From positions 1-47,187 of the forward strand of contig NZ_BJND01000071.1 in NCBI RefSeq assembly GCF_006539505.1: a stretch of 47,187 bases of DNA, in the 5' to 3' direction. Position 1 is the stretch's first letter, and every line of letters begins with the position of its first letter. The notes beneath the pieces are model-generated. The model was given only the letters and a program-made list of their open reading frames with translations. It made no database searches and was not told the DNA's origin. The translations under genes and the position numbers were made by a program. Shown in pieces: positions 25,739 through 34,229 of this stretch. This DNA comes from Streptomyces spinoverrucosus. GTDB lineage: Bacteria; Actinomycetota; Actinomycetes; Streptomycetales; Streptomycetaceae.

Positions 25739-27277
25739 ATGACTGATCACCAGCACGCCGCGGATGCCGTGCCCGACGCGGGCACCGCGTCCGACGCTGC
25801 GGCCGCGACCGCCGCAGGTGAGGAACCGCGCGCGCACGCGGGCGCGCACGGAAAGAGCAGCAGGAGCGCCGGGAGCGGAGCAGGTGTGCCCGGCGACCCT
25901 GGCGTGCCCGGTGATCCCGGCATGCCCGGCGGACCTGGAGCTGGAGTCCCCGGCGAGCCAGGAGCACCCGGCGAGCCCGGGGCACCCGATGGGCCCAGGC
26001 CGCTGGAGCCGCCGCACAAGTTCCGGCGGGATCGGGGGCACAAGATGTTCGCGGGGGTGTGTGCCGGCCTTGGGCGGCAGTGCGACATGGATCCGGTGAT
26101 CTTCCGGATCACCCTCGCCGTGCTCTCCGCGACCGGCGGTATCGGTCTGATCTTCTACGGCTTCGCCTGGCTCTTCGTCCCGTACGACGACGAGGACGAG
26201 AACGAGGTCCGCAAGCTCCTGACCGGCCGTGTCGACGGACAGGCCCTCACCGCCGTGCTGTTCGCGCTGGTCGGCTGCGGTGTCTTCCTGACGCTGCTGA
26301 ACAACGGCAGTGTGCTGACCTTCGCCGTCATCCTCTCCCTCCTCCTCGCGGGCGCCGGTTACTGGTCACAGCGCCGGGGTTCTCCCGACCCCGACCCTCT
26401 GGCGGCGCAGGCCGTCGCCGACGCCCCGCCGGAGGCCCAGGCGCCGCCGGTCCCCGCCGCCTATCCCTCCTGGTGGCGGGACCCGATCGTCAAGGACGGC
26501 ACGCACGTCGGCGGCACCGGTTATCTGTGGGGCCCCCGCGAATCACGCGACAGGGACATCGCGGCCGCCGTGAACATCAGTCTCGGCACGGACACCGGCC
26601 CCCAGGCCGCCCTCGCCCAGCGCACCGCACCGCCGAAGCCGCGCGGCCCGCGCTGGATAGGCGGCTGGGTCTTCCTGCTCGCGCTCCTGGCGGGCGCCAT
26701 CGGCACACGCGCGACGTGGCAGGAGCAACCGCTGGGCACCAGCCTGCAGACCGGCCTCGCCTGCGCGCTCGCCGTCATCGGCCTGGGCATCGCCGTGAGC
26801 GCGTTCCTGGGGCGTACGGGAGCGGGGTCGATCTTCCTGGCTGTCATCACGGCGGGGCTGCTCGCCGGGGCGGCGGCGCTGCCCAAGAACATCGGCACGG
26901 AGTGGATACGCACGACGTGGCGGCCGGCCGCGGTGGCCGACGTGGAGCGGAAGTACGACCTCGGCACCGGCGTCGGCACCCTGGACCTGACCCGGCTGAA
27001 CCCGGCCAAGGGCCAGACGGTGTCCACGGACGCCGAGGTGGGCGTGGGCCAGCTGCGGGTGATCGTGCCGCCGGACGTGACCGTGAAGGCGAACATCGAT
27101 GTGGGGGTGGGTGACATCCAGCTGCCGGGCGAACAGAAGCAGGACGTGGATGTGGAGCCGGGCAAGTACCGGGAGGTGACGCTGACTCCGGCGTCGGGTG
27201 TGAAGAGCGCCGGCACGGTCGATCTCGACCTCAAGGTGGGCGTCGGTCAGGTGGAGGTGAGCCGTGCTGCGTCATGA
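25739..27277 (+). CDS. PspC / LiaF-like membrane protein with collagen-like N-terminus
   Basis: A 512-residue protein starting at ATG 25739, with no strong ribosome site. Residues 40-85 are collagen-like (GVPGDPGVPGDPGMPGGPG and similar). A PspC domain spans about 93-150 (HKFRRDRGHKMFAGVCAGLG, then a membrane helix). More helices lie at about 168-210 and 315-390. The C-terminal 100 residues have the repetitive beta pattern of LiaF/DUF2154 or toast-rack domains (VGVGQLRVIVPPDV, VGVGDIQLPG, VGVGQVEV). It is divergent from the PspC kinase and regulator, which together resemble an envelope-stress Lia/Psp-type circuit. The collagen-like tract on the cytosolic side is unusual. Confidence 0.87.
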   Translation: MTDHQHAADAVPDAGTASDAAAATAAGEEPRAHAGAHGKSSRSAGSGAGVPGDPGVPGDPGMPGGPGAGVPGEPGAPGEPGAPDGPRPLEPPHKFRRDRGHKMFAGVCAGLGRQCDMDPVIFRITLAVLSATGGIGLIFYGFAWLFVPYDDEDENEVRKLLTGRVDGQALTAVLFALVGCGVFLTLLNNGSVLTFAVILSLLLAGAGYWSQRRGSPDPDPLAAQAVADAPPEAQAPPVPAAYPSWWRDPIVKDGTHVGGTGYLWGPRESRDRDIAAAVNISLGTDTGPQAALAQRTAPPKPRGPRWIGGWVFLLALLAGAIGTRATWQEQPLGTSLQTGLACALAVIGLGIAVSAFLGRTGAGSIFLAVITAGLLAGAAALPKNIGTEWIRTTWRPAAVADVERKYDLGTGVGTLDLTRLNPAKGQTVSTDAEVGVGQLRVIVPPDVTVKANIDVGVGDIQLPGEQKQDVDVEPGKYREVTLTPASGVKSAGTVDLDLKVGVGQVEVSRAAS

Positions 27278-27485
27278 GTTCCAGCCGGGACGGCTGGTTG
27301 CCGGGGCCGTCATCACCGTGGTTGGCGTCACGTACGCCGGCGACGCGGGTGACGCCTGGGAGACACCGTGGTTCGCGGCGTTCCCCATGATGGTGGCCGG
27401 ACTGTGTCTGGCCGCCGTTGCGGGAATGCTGAGCCGAGGCATACGCCGCCGTGGGGCACGCCGGGAGGGCCAGGGCGAGGGCTAG
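27264..27485 (+). CDS. small two-helix membrane protein
   Basis: A 73-residue protein starting at GTG 27264, 14 nt inside the end of the PspC/LiaF-like gene, so probably translationally coupled. Two hydrophobic segments at about 10-25 and 37-55 are separated by GDAGDAWETPW. The tail is basic (RRRGARREGQGEG). This 3' end merges into the tandem repeats that follow, which may have changed the C-terminus. Likely an accessory of the PspC membrane protein; function unknown. Confidence 0.75.
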   Translation: MLRHEFQPGRLVAGAVITVVGVTYAGDAGDAWETPWFAAFPMMVAGLCLAAVAGMLSRGIRRRGARREGQGEG

Positions 27486-27850
27486 GGTCGCCCGGGTCGG
27501 CGTGGGGGCGGACGCGAAGGCGAGGGCCGGGGGCAGGACGTGTAAGGGCCGCCGTGGGGGGCGGCCGGGAGGGCAAGGCGGGGGCAGGGCCTGTCCGGGC
27601 CGCCGTCGGGCGCGGACGCGAGGGGCAGGGCCTGTCCTGGCCGCCGTCGAGCGCGGACGCAAAGGCCAGGGCCAAGGCCAGGACCTGCCCAGGCCACCAT
27701 TGGGGGGCGCGAAAGGCGGGGACAGGGCCATTACCTGCTCGGGCCGCCGTACGGCGCGGACGCAAAGGCCAGAGCCAGGGGCAGTGCCTGTCCGGGCCGC
27801 CGTGGGGCGCGGCGCGAAGGCGACGGCGAAGGGCAGGACCTGTCCGGCGG
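27486..27850. repeat. 41-53-bp degenerate tandem repeats after the small membrane protein gene
   Basis: The core GGGCCGCCGT recurs, some copies diverged, at about 27546, 27597, 27638, 27691, 27741 and 27794. The units also share CCTGTCC and GCGCGGACGC. The last codons of the preceding gene (27440-27485) look like a partial unit. No gene-like frame was found on either strand. Confidence 0.75.
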
Positions 27851-27989
27851 ATCATGCCGCAGGCGCGGGGGCCTCGCACGCACCTCCGCCGCGTTGCCGT
27901 CGGTCACCGACCCCGCACCTGACCTGTCGTCCGATGGACGCCGAGGCCGGGGCAGCAAGGCTCGATCGCCGAAGCGTCCAGCCGCCTCA

Positions 27990-28187
27990 GTGAGCACCCG
28001 CCCAGCCGCCAACGAGCCAGCCGCTGCGGTAGGCAAGCACCAGCCCCCAACCCCCAGCCACGCCAGCAGGGATCGGCACCCAGCCCCCAACCACCCCAAC
28101 AGGCAACCGCACCCAGCGCCAACCGCCCAACCACCCCAACAGGCAACCGCACCCAACCGCCAGCCGCCCAGCCGCCCTCACCCCGCG
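27990..28187. repeat. A/C-rich repeats downstream of the DoxX gene
   Basis: CAACCACCCCAACAGGCAACCGCACCCA occurs twice, about 42 bp apart (about 28089 and 28131), with related degenerate copies upstream. The stretch lies directly after the DoxX stop on the minus strand. I see no gene and no convincing terminator hairpin in 27851-28187. Confidence 0.65.
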
Positions 28188-28715
28188 CTAGCGATACGCC
28201 CGCCGTCGCCGTCGGGAGCGGAGGGTCGCGTCCAGGGAGAGGAGTGGGGCGCCGGCGAGGACGAGGGGGAGCCAGGCCATCAGGTAGGCGAGGTCGTTGC
28301 CGTAGTAGTACGGGTCGGAGGCCCAGCTGACGGTGAGCCAGAGGCTGAGGGAGATCAGCGCGCCGCCGAGGGCGGCGAGGCGGGAGAGGAGGCCGAGGAG
28401 GGTGCCGATGCCGACGGCGAGTTCGCCGCCGGCGATGGCGTAGCCGAAGGCGACGGGGTTCTCCAGGGCCAGGTCGACCAGGGCCGGGATGGCCGAGGAG
28501 TCCCGGACGGCGCGCATCGTGTCGCCGATGGAGCCGGCACCGGCTTCCTGCATGAACGCGCTGTCGGTGAGTTTGTCGAGCCCGGCGTAGATGAACGTGA
28601 CGCCGAGGAAGACCCGGAGTGGAAGGAGGGCGTAACGGGTGGCGGTGTCCCGCCAGTCGGCGCGGCCGCCGTTGTAGTGGGCGCTGTGCATCTCTGTACG
28701 TACACCGTGAGTCAT
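28188..28715 (-). CDS. DoxX family membrane protein
   Basis: A 175-residue protein. The start chosen is ATG 28715 (MTHGVRTEMHS), with GAGAGGCGG upstream; ATG 28691 is possible. It has a DoxX core: LLPLRVFLGVTFIYAGLDKL near the start, then AMR-type loops and three further membrane helices (FGYAIAGGELAVGIGTLLGL, ALGGALISLSLWLTV and YLMAWLPLVLAG). DoxX proteins are four-helix membrane proteins linked to redox homeostasis, and in mycobacteria to superoxide detoxification complexes. Here it is alone. Upstream the palindromes TGTACGTACA (about 28696) and CATACGTACG (about 28768) may be regulatory. Confidence 0.88.
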   Translation of the reverse strand: MTHGVRTEMHSAHYNGGRADWRDTATRYALLPLRVFLGVTFIYAGLDKLTDSAFMQEAGAGSIGDTMRAVRDSSAIPALVDLALENPVAFGYAIAGGELAVGIGTLLGLLSRLAALGGALISLSLWLTVSWASDPYYYGNDLAYLMAWLPLVLAGAPLLSLDATLRSRRRRRAYR

Positions 28716-28932
28716 CGCTGCATAGCCGCCTCTCGCACGCCGTGCCGTAGCTAGCCCCTCAGAAGACCATACGTACGAAAGGGAGGACCCGCTCATTCAC
28801 GTTCCGGACGGATTTGGAAAAGGTCGACGGTCCGCACGCGTCCGGTCCCTAACGGCAGGTCAGGCCGAAGGAGGCCAACCAGGCCAAGTAGGCCAACCAC
28901 GCGAACGACACCCAATCAGCCCCACCCCAGCC

Positions 28933-30228
28933 TCACTCCGTCACCTCGATCGCATACGCGTTCGTCTCCACCCCCGCCGCCGTGACCACCCGCACCTCTA
29001 CCCGCCCGGGCTCCACCTCCGCCGGTACCGGCACGGTCAGCAGGGTGTCCGTCGGGTTGCTGAAGCCGCCGGTGACCGGCACCAGGGGGACGTGGACGTG
29101 GACCGGGCCGATGCGGACGACCATGCGGGAGAGGCGGTCGGCGGTGCCGGCGCCCGGCGGGACGAAGCCCGCGCCGCGGATTTCGATGTCCTCGCCGGTG
29201 CGGATGGGCGCGTCCAGGTCACCGGCCTCGCGGGAGCGGACGACGGAGAGGACGACGGGGCGGCCGCCCTCCGCGTACTTGCCGGCGAGGTAGGTGGCCG
29301 CCGACACCAGGACCACCACCGCCAGCCCCCACGGCAGGTCGGGCAGCTGGTCGGGCCGCCGCGCCAGCCGCACGGACGCGAACACCAGGGCGACGGCGCT
29401 GATCACGACGTACTGGAGGTCGGCGAAGGTGCCCCGCCCCGAATCGTCCGTCAGCAGATCGGCCGCCCTCGGCCGGTCCGCGCGGACCTTCTGCAGCCGT
29501 TGCCCGAGGACGCGCAGGCCGACCACCCGCCGTACCAGCACGGCGATCCCGCAGGCCACGGCGAGGACGGTGACCACCCCGGCGCCACGGGCGAGTTCGA
29601 GACCGGCGATCAGCTCGTCGCGCCCGCCGGGTGCGGAGGCGGCCGCCAGCTGCCCCGCCAGCACCAGGACCGCATACGCCACGAACAGCACCCACATCGC
29701 CGCGACGGCACGGGACGTCGACAGGCGGTTGTCCTCGCCGATGACCGGGGCCAGTACGCCACCCCGCGCCCGGTGGAAGAAGGAGGCCGCCGTCAGGGCC
29801 GCGGCGACCAGCAGCGCCGCGAGCAGTCCGGCGGTACGGGCCGTCGTCCAGCCGGTGCCGATCGCCGTCAGCGACTGCACCAGCAGCAACAGCAGGACCA
29901 GCCCCCACACCGCGCACGCCGTGCGGCGCCACAGGCGGGACAGCCAGGCCTCGCCCTCGGCGCGGGCGCGTTCGGCGACCGCCGCCGCGGACTGGGTCAG
30001 TTCGTCGGAGACCCACTGGCGGGAGGCCGACGCCGAGTGGGCGACGGCCGCCGGCAGACCCTGCCCGGCCGCGAACTCGTCACGCTTCAGCAGGAATTCG
30101 GCCACCGCCCGCCGGTGCCCCGCACGCGCCCCGTGCGGACAGTTCCCGCAGGTGCAGCCACCGTCATGAGCGCTCCCGAACGCGCCCGCGCGCGCCTCCG
30201 CGCCCTGCCTCGCCTCCTGCACCGCCAC
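28933..30228 (-). CDS. multi-pass membrane protein with C-terminal IPT/TIG-like domain
   Basis: A 431-residue protein if it starts at GTG 30228 (VAVQEARQG), with AAGGCGG upstream; ATG 30252 is an alternative. The N-terminus has a small Cys cluster, GCTCGNCPHG (C25, C27, C30), in a soluble segment. About six hydrophobic helices follow between 95 and 310 (CAVWGLVLLLLLVQSL, AAMWVLFVAYAVLVLAG, LQYVVISAVALVFASV, LAVVVLVSAATYLAG). Residues about 335-431 are beta-rich (IEIRGAGFVPPGAG, VRIGPVHVHVPLVPV, VEVRVVTAAGVETN), which resembles an IPT/TIG fold. No substrate or partner is evident. The neighbours are unrelated. Function unknown. Confidence 0.78.
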   Translation of the reverse strand: MAVQEARQGAEARAGAFGSAHDGGCTCGNCPHGARAGHRRAVAEFLLKRDEFAAGQGLPAAVAHSASASRQWVSDELTQSAAAVAERARAEGEAWLSRLWRRTACAVWGLVLLLLLVQSLTAIGTGWTTARTAGLLAALLVAAALTAASFFHRARGGVLAPVIGEDNRLSTSRAVAAMWVLFVAYAVLVLAGQLAAASAPGGRDELIAGLELARGAGVVTVLAVACGIAVLVRRVVGLRVLGQRLQKVRADRPRAADLLTDDSGRGTFADLQYVVISAVALVFASVRLARRPDQLPDLPWGLAVVVLVSAATYLAGKYAEGGRPVVLSVVRSREAGDLDAPIRTGEDIEIRGAGFVPPGAGTADRLSRMVVRIGPVHVHVPLVPVTGGFSNPTDTLLTVPVPAEVEPGRVEVRVVTAAGVETNAYAIEVTE

Positions 30229-30444
30229 GCCCGACGCCCGCCTTCCGCGCATCCCATGCCCCACTCGGCAGCCCGACTCGTCCGGGAGCCGCCGCGACGT
30301 TGTACAACTCCCCCGCGACGTCAGCGAATTGTGCCCTACGCCACCCGGTGCGCGTCCGGCAGGTCCGGGCAGCTCTGTCTGCGTGGGTGAACGGACGGTC
30401 GCCGTGTTGACCCGGCTGCGACTGGCAGACATACCGGCAACCCG

Positions 30445-31239
30445 CTAGCACAACAGGTCGGGTTCTCGACGCGTGATGTCCTGCCACAGCGGCTGGTAGT
30501 TGATCCACGCGACCAGATCCCCGCCCAGCTGCTCCCGCGTCGCGATCGCCTGCTTGTGGTCGATCAGGATCGGGCGGCCCGCCGCCTTCGCGGTCAGCTG
30601 CACCTGGCAGGAGCGCTCCATGGACAGAAACCACCAGGCCGCCGCGTCCACCGAGTCGCCGACGGTCAGCAGGCCGTGGTTGCGCAGCACAAGAGCCTTG
30701 CGGGAGCCGAGCGCGGCCGCGATACGGCGGCCCTCCTCGGCGTCGACGGCGACGCCGGAGTACGCGTCGTACAGCGCGTGGTCCTCGTAGAAGGCGCAGC
30801 TCTCCTGAGTGATCGGGTCGAGCAGGTCGCCGAGCGCGGACAGGGCGCGGCCGTGCACGGAGTGGCAGTGGGCGACGGCGACGACGTCGGGGCGGGCGGC
30901 GTGCACCTGGGCGTGCACGGTGAAGGCGGCCTGGTTGACGTGGTAGCGGCCCTCGACGACCTGCCCGTCCTGATTGACCAGCACCAGGTCGCTCACCGTG
31001 ACGTGCTGGAACGGCATCCCGAACGGATTGACCCAGAAGCAGTTCGTGTACTCGGGGTCGCGGGCGGTGATGTGCCCGGAGACGCCGTCCTCGAAGCCGT
31101 ACCGCCCGAAGATCCGCAGCGCCGCCGCGAGCCGTTCCTTGCGGTGCCGGCGATCGTCGTCGACCGATTCGTACATCGGCGGCATCGCGAACTGCAGCCG
31201 GTCGGTGGGCAGGGGCTGGGGCGGGGTGGGCGCGGGCAT
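30445..31239 (-). CDS. class II aldolase/adducin-family protein
   Basis: A 264-residue protein starting at ATG 31239, with GGAGGA 4 nt upstream. The family fold shows the GFEDGVSGHITARDP signature at 48-62 and metal ligands H124 and H126 in AHCHSVHG, with H188 in LRNHGLL. Length agrees with the family. Class II aldolases cleave sugar phosphates such as fuculose or ribulose phosphates with a zinc ion. This subgroup is often unassigned, and several members act on other hydroxy-acids, so no substrate is claimed. It is divergent from the PPOX-like gene at 31403. Cytosolic. Confidence 0.88.
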   Translation of the reverse strand: MPAPTPPQPLPTDRLQFAMPPMYESVDDDRRHRKERLAAALRIFGRYGFEDGVSGHITARDPEYTNCFWVNPFGMPFQHVTVSDLVLVNQDGQVVEGRYHVNQAAFTVHAQVHAARPDVVAVAHCHSVHGRALSALGDLLDPITQESCAFYEDHALYDAYSGVAVDAEEGRRIAAALGSRKALVLRNHGLLTVGDSVDAAAWWFLSMERSCQVQLTAKAAGRPILIDHKQAIATREQLGGDLVAWINYQPLWQDITRREPDLLC

Positions 31240-31290
31240 GGGTCCTCCGGCGCTGGGTTCCGGTACGGAGCGGAAGTTACCCCCGGTCAG

Positions 31291-31322
31291 CGCAGGAGAA
31301 CAGGGCTACGCAGGAGAACAGG
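31291..31322. repeat. 14-bp direct repeats in a divergent promoter region
   Basis: CGCAGGAGAACAGG occurs at 31291-31304 and 31309-31322, 18 bp apart. It lies between the aldolase gene and the PPOX-like gene and could be a regulator site. Confidence 0.45.
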
Positions 31323-31402
31323 CCTCCGGTCACATACGCGACACACACCGGTACGGCGCATACCCGACAGAAGATGTCCGGTTTCGCCGCCACACTCGTC
31401 GT

Positions 31403-31876
31403 ATGGCAGCAAACTGGGCAGCTTTCACCGCCGCCGAACCCGATCTGGCGAAGACCGTCGAGGAACGCTTCGGCGCCCACGCTCACCACGTCCTCGCGAC
31501 GCTGCGCAAGGACGGCTCGCCGCGCACCACGGGGATCGAGGTGCGGTTTCTCAACGGCGAGCTGTGGCTCGGCATGATGCCGGACTCGCGCAAGGCGCTG
31601 GACCTGCGCCGCGACCCGCGCTTCGCGCTCCAGGCGAACCCCGGGGAGGGGACGTCGATGGGCGGCGGTGACGTACGGATCGCCGGGCGGGCGATCGAGG
31701 TCGAGGACGCGCGGACCAAGGCCGCGTACGGCGAAGAGGTGGAACCGCCGGAGCCGTTCCACCTCTTCCGCACCGAGCTGACGGAGGTCGTCAGGACCTA
31801 CGTCGAGAACGACACGTATCTGGTCGTCCAACTCTGGAAGCCCGGCGAGTCCCTGCGCACGATCAAGCGCACCTGA
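31403..31876 (+). CDS. PPOX-fold (pyridoxamine-phosphate-oxidase-like) flavin/F420-binding protein
   Basis: A 157-residue protein starting at ATG 31403 (MAANWAAFTAAEP). There is no ribosome binding site, so it may be leaderless. The split-barrel pattern includes HHVLATLRKDGSPRTTGIEVRF, WLGMMPDSRKALDLRRDPRFAL and GDVRIAGRAIEV. Members bind FMN, F420 or haem and reduce or bind small substrates. The cofactor here cannot be decided from sequence alone. It is a short single-gene unit that converges on guaA with an 18-bp gap. Cytosolic. Confidence 0.85.
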   Translation: MAANWAAFTAAEPDLAKTVEERFGAHAHHVLATLRKDGSPRTTGIEVRFLNGELWLGMMPDSRKALDLRRDPRFALQANPGEGTSMGGGDVRIAGRAIEVEDARTKAAYGEEVEPPEPFHLFRTELTEVVRTYVENDTYLVVQLWKPGESLRTIKRT

Positions 31877-31893
31877 TCAAAAACGCGCGGGGT

Positions 31894-33468
31894 TCACTCC
31901 CACTCGATCGTCCCCGGCGGCTTCGACGTCACGTCGAGGACGACCCGGTTGACGTCCCGCACCTCGTTGGTGATCCGGGTGGAGATCCGGGAGAGGACGT
32001 CGTACGGCAGCCGCGACCAGTCGGCCGTCATGGCGTCCTCGGAGGAGACGGGGCGGAGCACGATCGGGTGGCCGTACGTCCGGCCGTCGCCCTGGACGCC
32101 GACGGACCGGACGTCCGCGAGCAGCACCACCGGGCACTGCCAGATGTCCCGGTCGAGGCCGGCCGCCGTCAGCTCCTCGCGGGCGATGGCGTCGGCCTCG
32201 CGGAGCAGGTCGAGCCGCTCCTTGGTCACTTCGCCGACGATGCGGATGCCCAGCCCCGGTCCCGGGAACGGCTGGCGCTGGACGATCTCCTCAGGCAGGC
32301 CCAGCTCCTGGCCGACCATCCGGACCTCGTCCTTGAACAGCTTGCGCAGCGGCTCGATCAGCTTGAACTCGAGGTCCTCGGGGAGGCCGCCGACGTTGTG
32401 GTGGGACTTGATGTTGGCGGTGCCGGTGCCGCCGCCGGACTCCACCACGTCCGGGTAGAGCGTGCCCTGGACCAGGAACTCCACGGCCGGACCCTCGTCC
32501 GCGATGATCTCGGCCTGCGCCTGCTCGAAGACGCGGATGAACTCCCGGCCGATGATCTTCCGCTTCTCCTCCGGGTCGGAGACCCCCTTCAGAGCGGACA
32601 GGAACCGCTCCTGAGCATCCACGACCTTCAGCTGCACGCCGGTCGCGGCCACGAAGTCCTTCTCGACCTGCTCGGTCTCGCCCTTGCGCATCAGGCCGTG
32701 GTCCACGTACACGCAGGTCAGCTGGGAGCCGATGGCCTTCTGGACGAGGGCGGCGGCGACGGCGGAGTCCACGCCGCCGGACAGACCGCAGATCGCGCGC
32801 TTGTCGCCGACCTGGGCGCGGATCGACTCGACCTGCTCCTCGATCACATTGCCGGTGGTCCAGGAGGGGCTCAGGCCCGCGCCGCGGTAGAGGAAGTGCT
32901 CCAGGACCTGCTGGCCGTGCGTGGAGTGCATGACCTCGGGGTGGTACTGGACGCCGTACAGCTTCTTCTCGTCGTTCTCGAACGCGGCGACCGGGACGAC
33001 GTCCGTGGAGGCCGTGACGCTGAAGCCCGCGGGGGCGGCGGAGCAGGCGTCGCCGTGCGACATCCACACGGCCTGCTCGTCCGGGGTGCCCTCGAAGAGG
33101 GTGGAGGACGACTTGGAGACGTGCAGGTCCGTACGGCCGTACTCGCGGGCGCCGGTGTTGTCGACCGTGCCGCCGAGGGTCTGCGCCATCAGCTGGAAGC
33201 CGTAGCACATGCCGAAGACGGGGACGCCGGACTCGAAGATCTCGCGGTCCAGGCGGGGCGCGCCCTTCTCGTACACCGACGACGGGCCGCCGGACAGGAT
33301 GATCGCCGCCGGGTTCTTGGCGAGCATCTCCTGGACGGGCATGGTGCTCGGCACGATCTCGCTGTAGACCCGGGCCTCGCGGACGCGTCGGGCGATGAGC
33401 TGGGCGTACTGCGCACCGAAGTCGACGACCAGGACGGTGTCGGGGGCGGCGGGGGTCGCTGATGACAC
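31894..33468 (-). CDS. guaA: GMP synthase (glutamine-hydrolysing)
   Basis: A 524-residue protein starting at GTG 33468 (VSSATPAAPDTVLVVDFG), with GGAAGG 5 nt upstream. The class I glutamine amidotransferase domain (about 11-205) has the nucleophile C88 in GMCYG and the H176/E178 pair in YHPEVM. The ATP pyrophosphatase domain has the P-loop SGGVDS at 230-235. The C-terminal dimerisation domain ends in the conserved PPGTIEWE. It converts XMP, glutamine and ATP to GMP in the cytosol. Length and motifs are fully normal. Confidence 0.98.
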   Translation of the reverse strand: MSSATPAAPDTVLVVDFGAQYAQLIARRVREARVYSEIVPSTMPVQEMLAKNPAAIILSGGPSSVYEKGAPRLDREIFESGVPVFGMCYGFQLMAQTLGGTVDNTGAREYGRTDLHVSKSSSTLFEGTPDEQAVWMSHGDACSAAPAGFSVTASTDVVPVAAFENDEKKLYGVQYHPEVMHSTHGQQVLEHFLYRGAGLSPSWTTGNVIEEQVESIRAQVGDKRAICGLSGGVDSAVAAALVQKAIGSQLTCVYVDHGLMRKGETEQVEKDFVAATGVQLKVVDAQERFLSALKGVSDPEEKRKIIGREFIRVFEQAQAEIIADEGPAVEFLVQGTLYPDVVESGGGTGTANIKSHHNVGGLPEDLEFKLIEPLRKLFKDEVRMVGQELGLPEEIVQRQPFPGPGLGIRIVGEVTKERLDLLREADAIAREELTAAGLDRDIWQCPVVLLADVRSVGVQGDGRTYGHPIVLRPVSSEDAMTADWSRLPYDVLSRISTRITNEVRDVNRVVLDVTSKPPGTIEWE

Positions 33469-33507
33469 GGGTTGCCTTCCGGCGGCTTGTAAAGGGCTGT
33501 ACCACCG

Positions 33508-33513
33508 ATTCTA
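33508..33513 (-). promoter_or_regulatory. probable -10 of the guaA promoter
   Basis: TAGAAT on the minus strand, 40 nt upstream of the GTG start, is a near-consensus HrdB -10. No good -35 was seen at 17-18 bp. Confidence 0.5.
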
Positions 33514-33689
33514 GCGGGGCTGCCGCAGGTGACCGCCGTCTCAGGATGCGAACCGGCTTGGCCGTCACCGAAGGCCACGGCATACTGACCGCATGCTCAC
33601 GCACCCGACCTTCCTCTTTACCTATGGCAACCGGCCCGCCGGCTGCCATGGTCGTGCTGCTTGAGCAACTGACAAGCGACTTCCCAGGC

Positions 33690-33738
33690 GCCCCGGGCCG
33701 ACAAGGTCCGGGGCGTCTGGCGTCCTCCGGGCCTTGTC
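33690..33738 (+). promoter_or_regulatory. attenuator-like alternative hairpins in the chorismate mutase leader
   Basis: Hairpin 1: GCCCCGGGCC (33690-33699) pairs with GGTCCGGGGC (33705-33714), ten pairs including one G/U, loop GACAA. Hairpin 2: GACAAGGTCCGG (33700-33711) pairs with CCGGGCCTTGTC (33727-33738), twelve pairs including one G/U. The two share 33700-33711, so only one can form. They end 36 nt before the ATG at 33775. Confidence 0.5.
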
Positions 33739-33774
33739 CGTTCCGGGGCCGCATCCGACGAGGAGCCCCCGATC

Positions 33775-34101
33775 ATGACCACCGCCACCGACCAGACCCC
33801 CACCGCGACCGACACGACAGGCGCCGCCCCCGACAAGACCGGCGCCCGCACCGACGAGGCCGCCGAGTTGATCACCGGCGCACGGGAACGCATCGACGCG
33901 CTCGACGACAGGATCATCGGCCTGATCCAGGAACGGATGGCCGTGTCGACCGTGATCCAGGAGGCCCGCATCACATCCGGCGGCCGGCGCGTGAACCTCT
34001 CCCGGGAGATGGAGGTGCTCGGCCGCTACCGGCAGGAGCTCGGCAAGCCGGGCACCGCCCTCGCCATGACGCTTCTCGAACTGTGCAGGGGTCGCATCTG
34101 A
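33775..34101 (+). CDS. monofunctional AroQ-type chorismate mutase
   Basis: A 108-residue protein starting at ATG 33775, with GAGGAG about 10 nt upstream. The first 27 residues are Thr/Ala-rich and disordered. Residues 28-108 form the three-helix AroQ fold: RERIDALDDRIIGLIQERMA, then VIQEARITSGGRRVNLSRE and the final helix LAMTLLELCRGR. There is no signal peptide, so it is cytosolic. It converts chorismate to prephenate for phenylalanine and tyrosine synthesis. It is divergent from guaA. The leader has two mutually exclusive hairpins. Confidence 0.92.
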   Translation: MTTATDQTPTATDTTGAAPDKTGARTDEAAELITGARERIDALDDRIIGLIQERMAVSTVIQEARITSGGRRVNLSREMEVLGRYRQELGKPGTALAMTLLELCRGRI

Positions 34102-34229
34102 GTTCGCACCCCCTCTCACCCGTACGGCACGTGACCGCCGCCCGCCGCGCTTCGTTGGTCCCGGTGTCCGTGCCAGCCAGGGGCGGGCCCGAAAGAACCA
34201 CGCGTGGCTCGCTGGAGCGATGAGACGTA

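Noticed and set aside
27368..27993. Overlapping plus-strand frames of 180-184 residues after the small membrane protein
   Set aside because: They consist of translated tandem repeats, open in several frames at once, with no domains.
33666..33690. TTGTCAGTT on the minus strand upstream of guaA
   Set aside because: One mismatch in the -35 and no TAnnnT after 8 bp. It is also about 200 bp from the start codon, while a better -10 lies at 33508.
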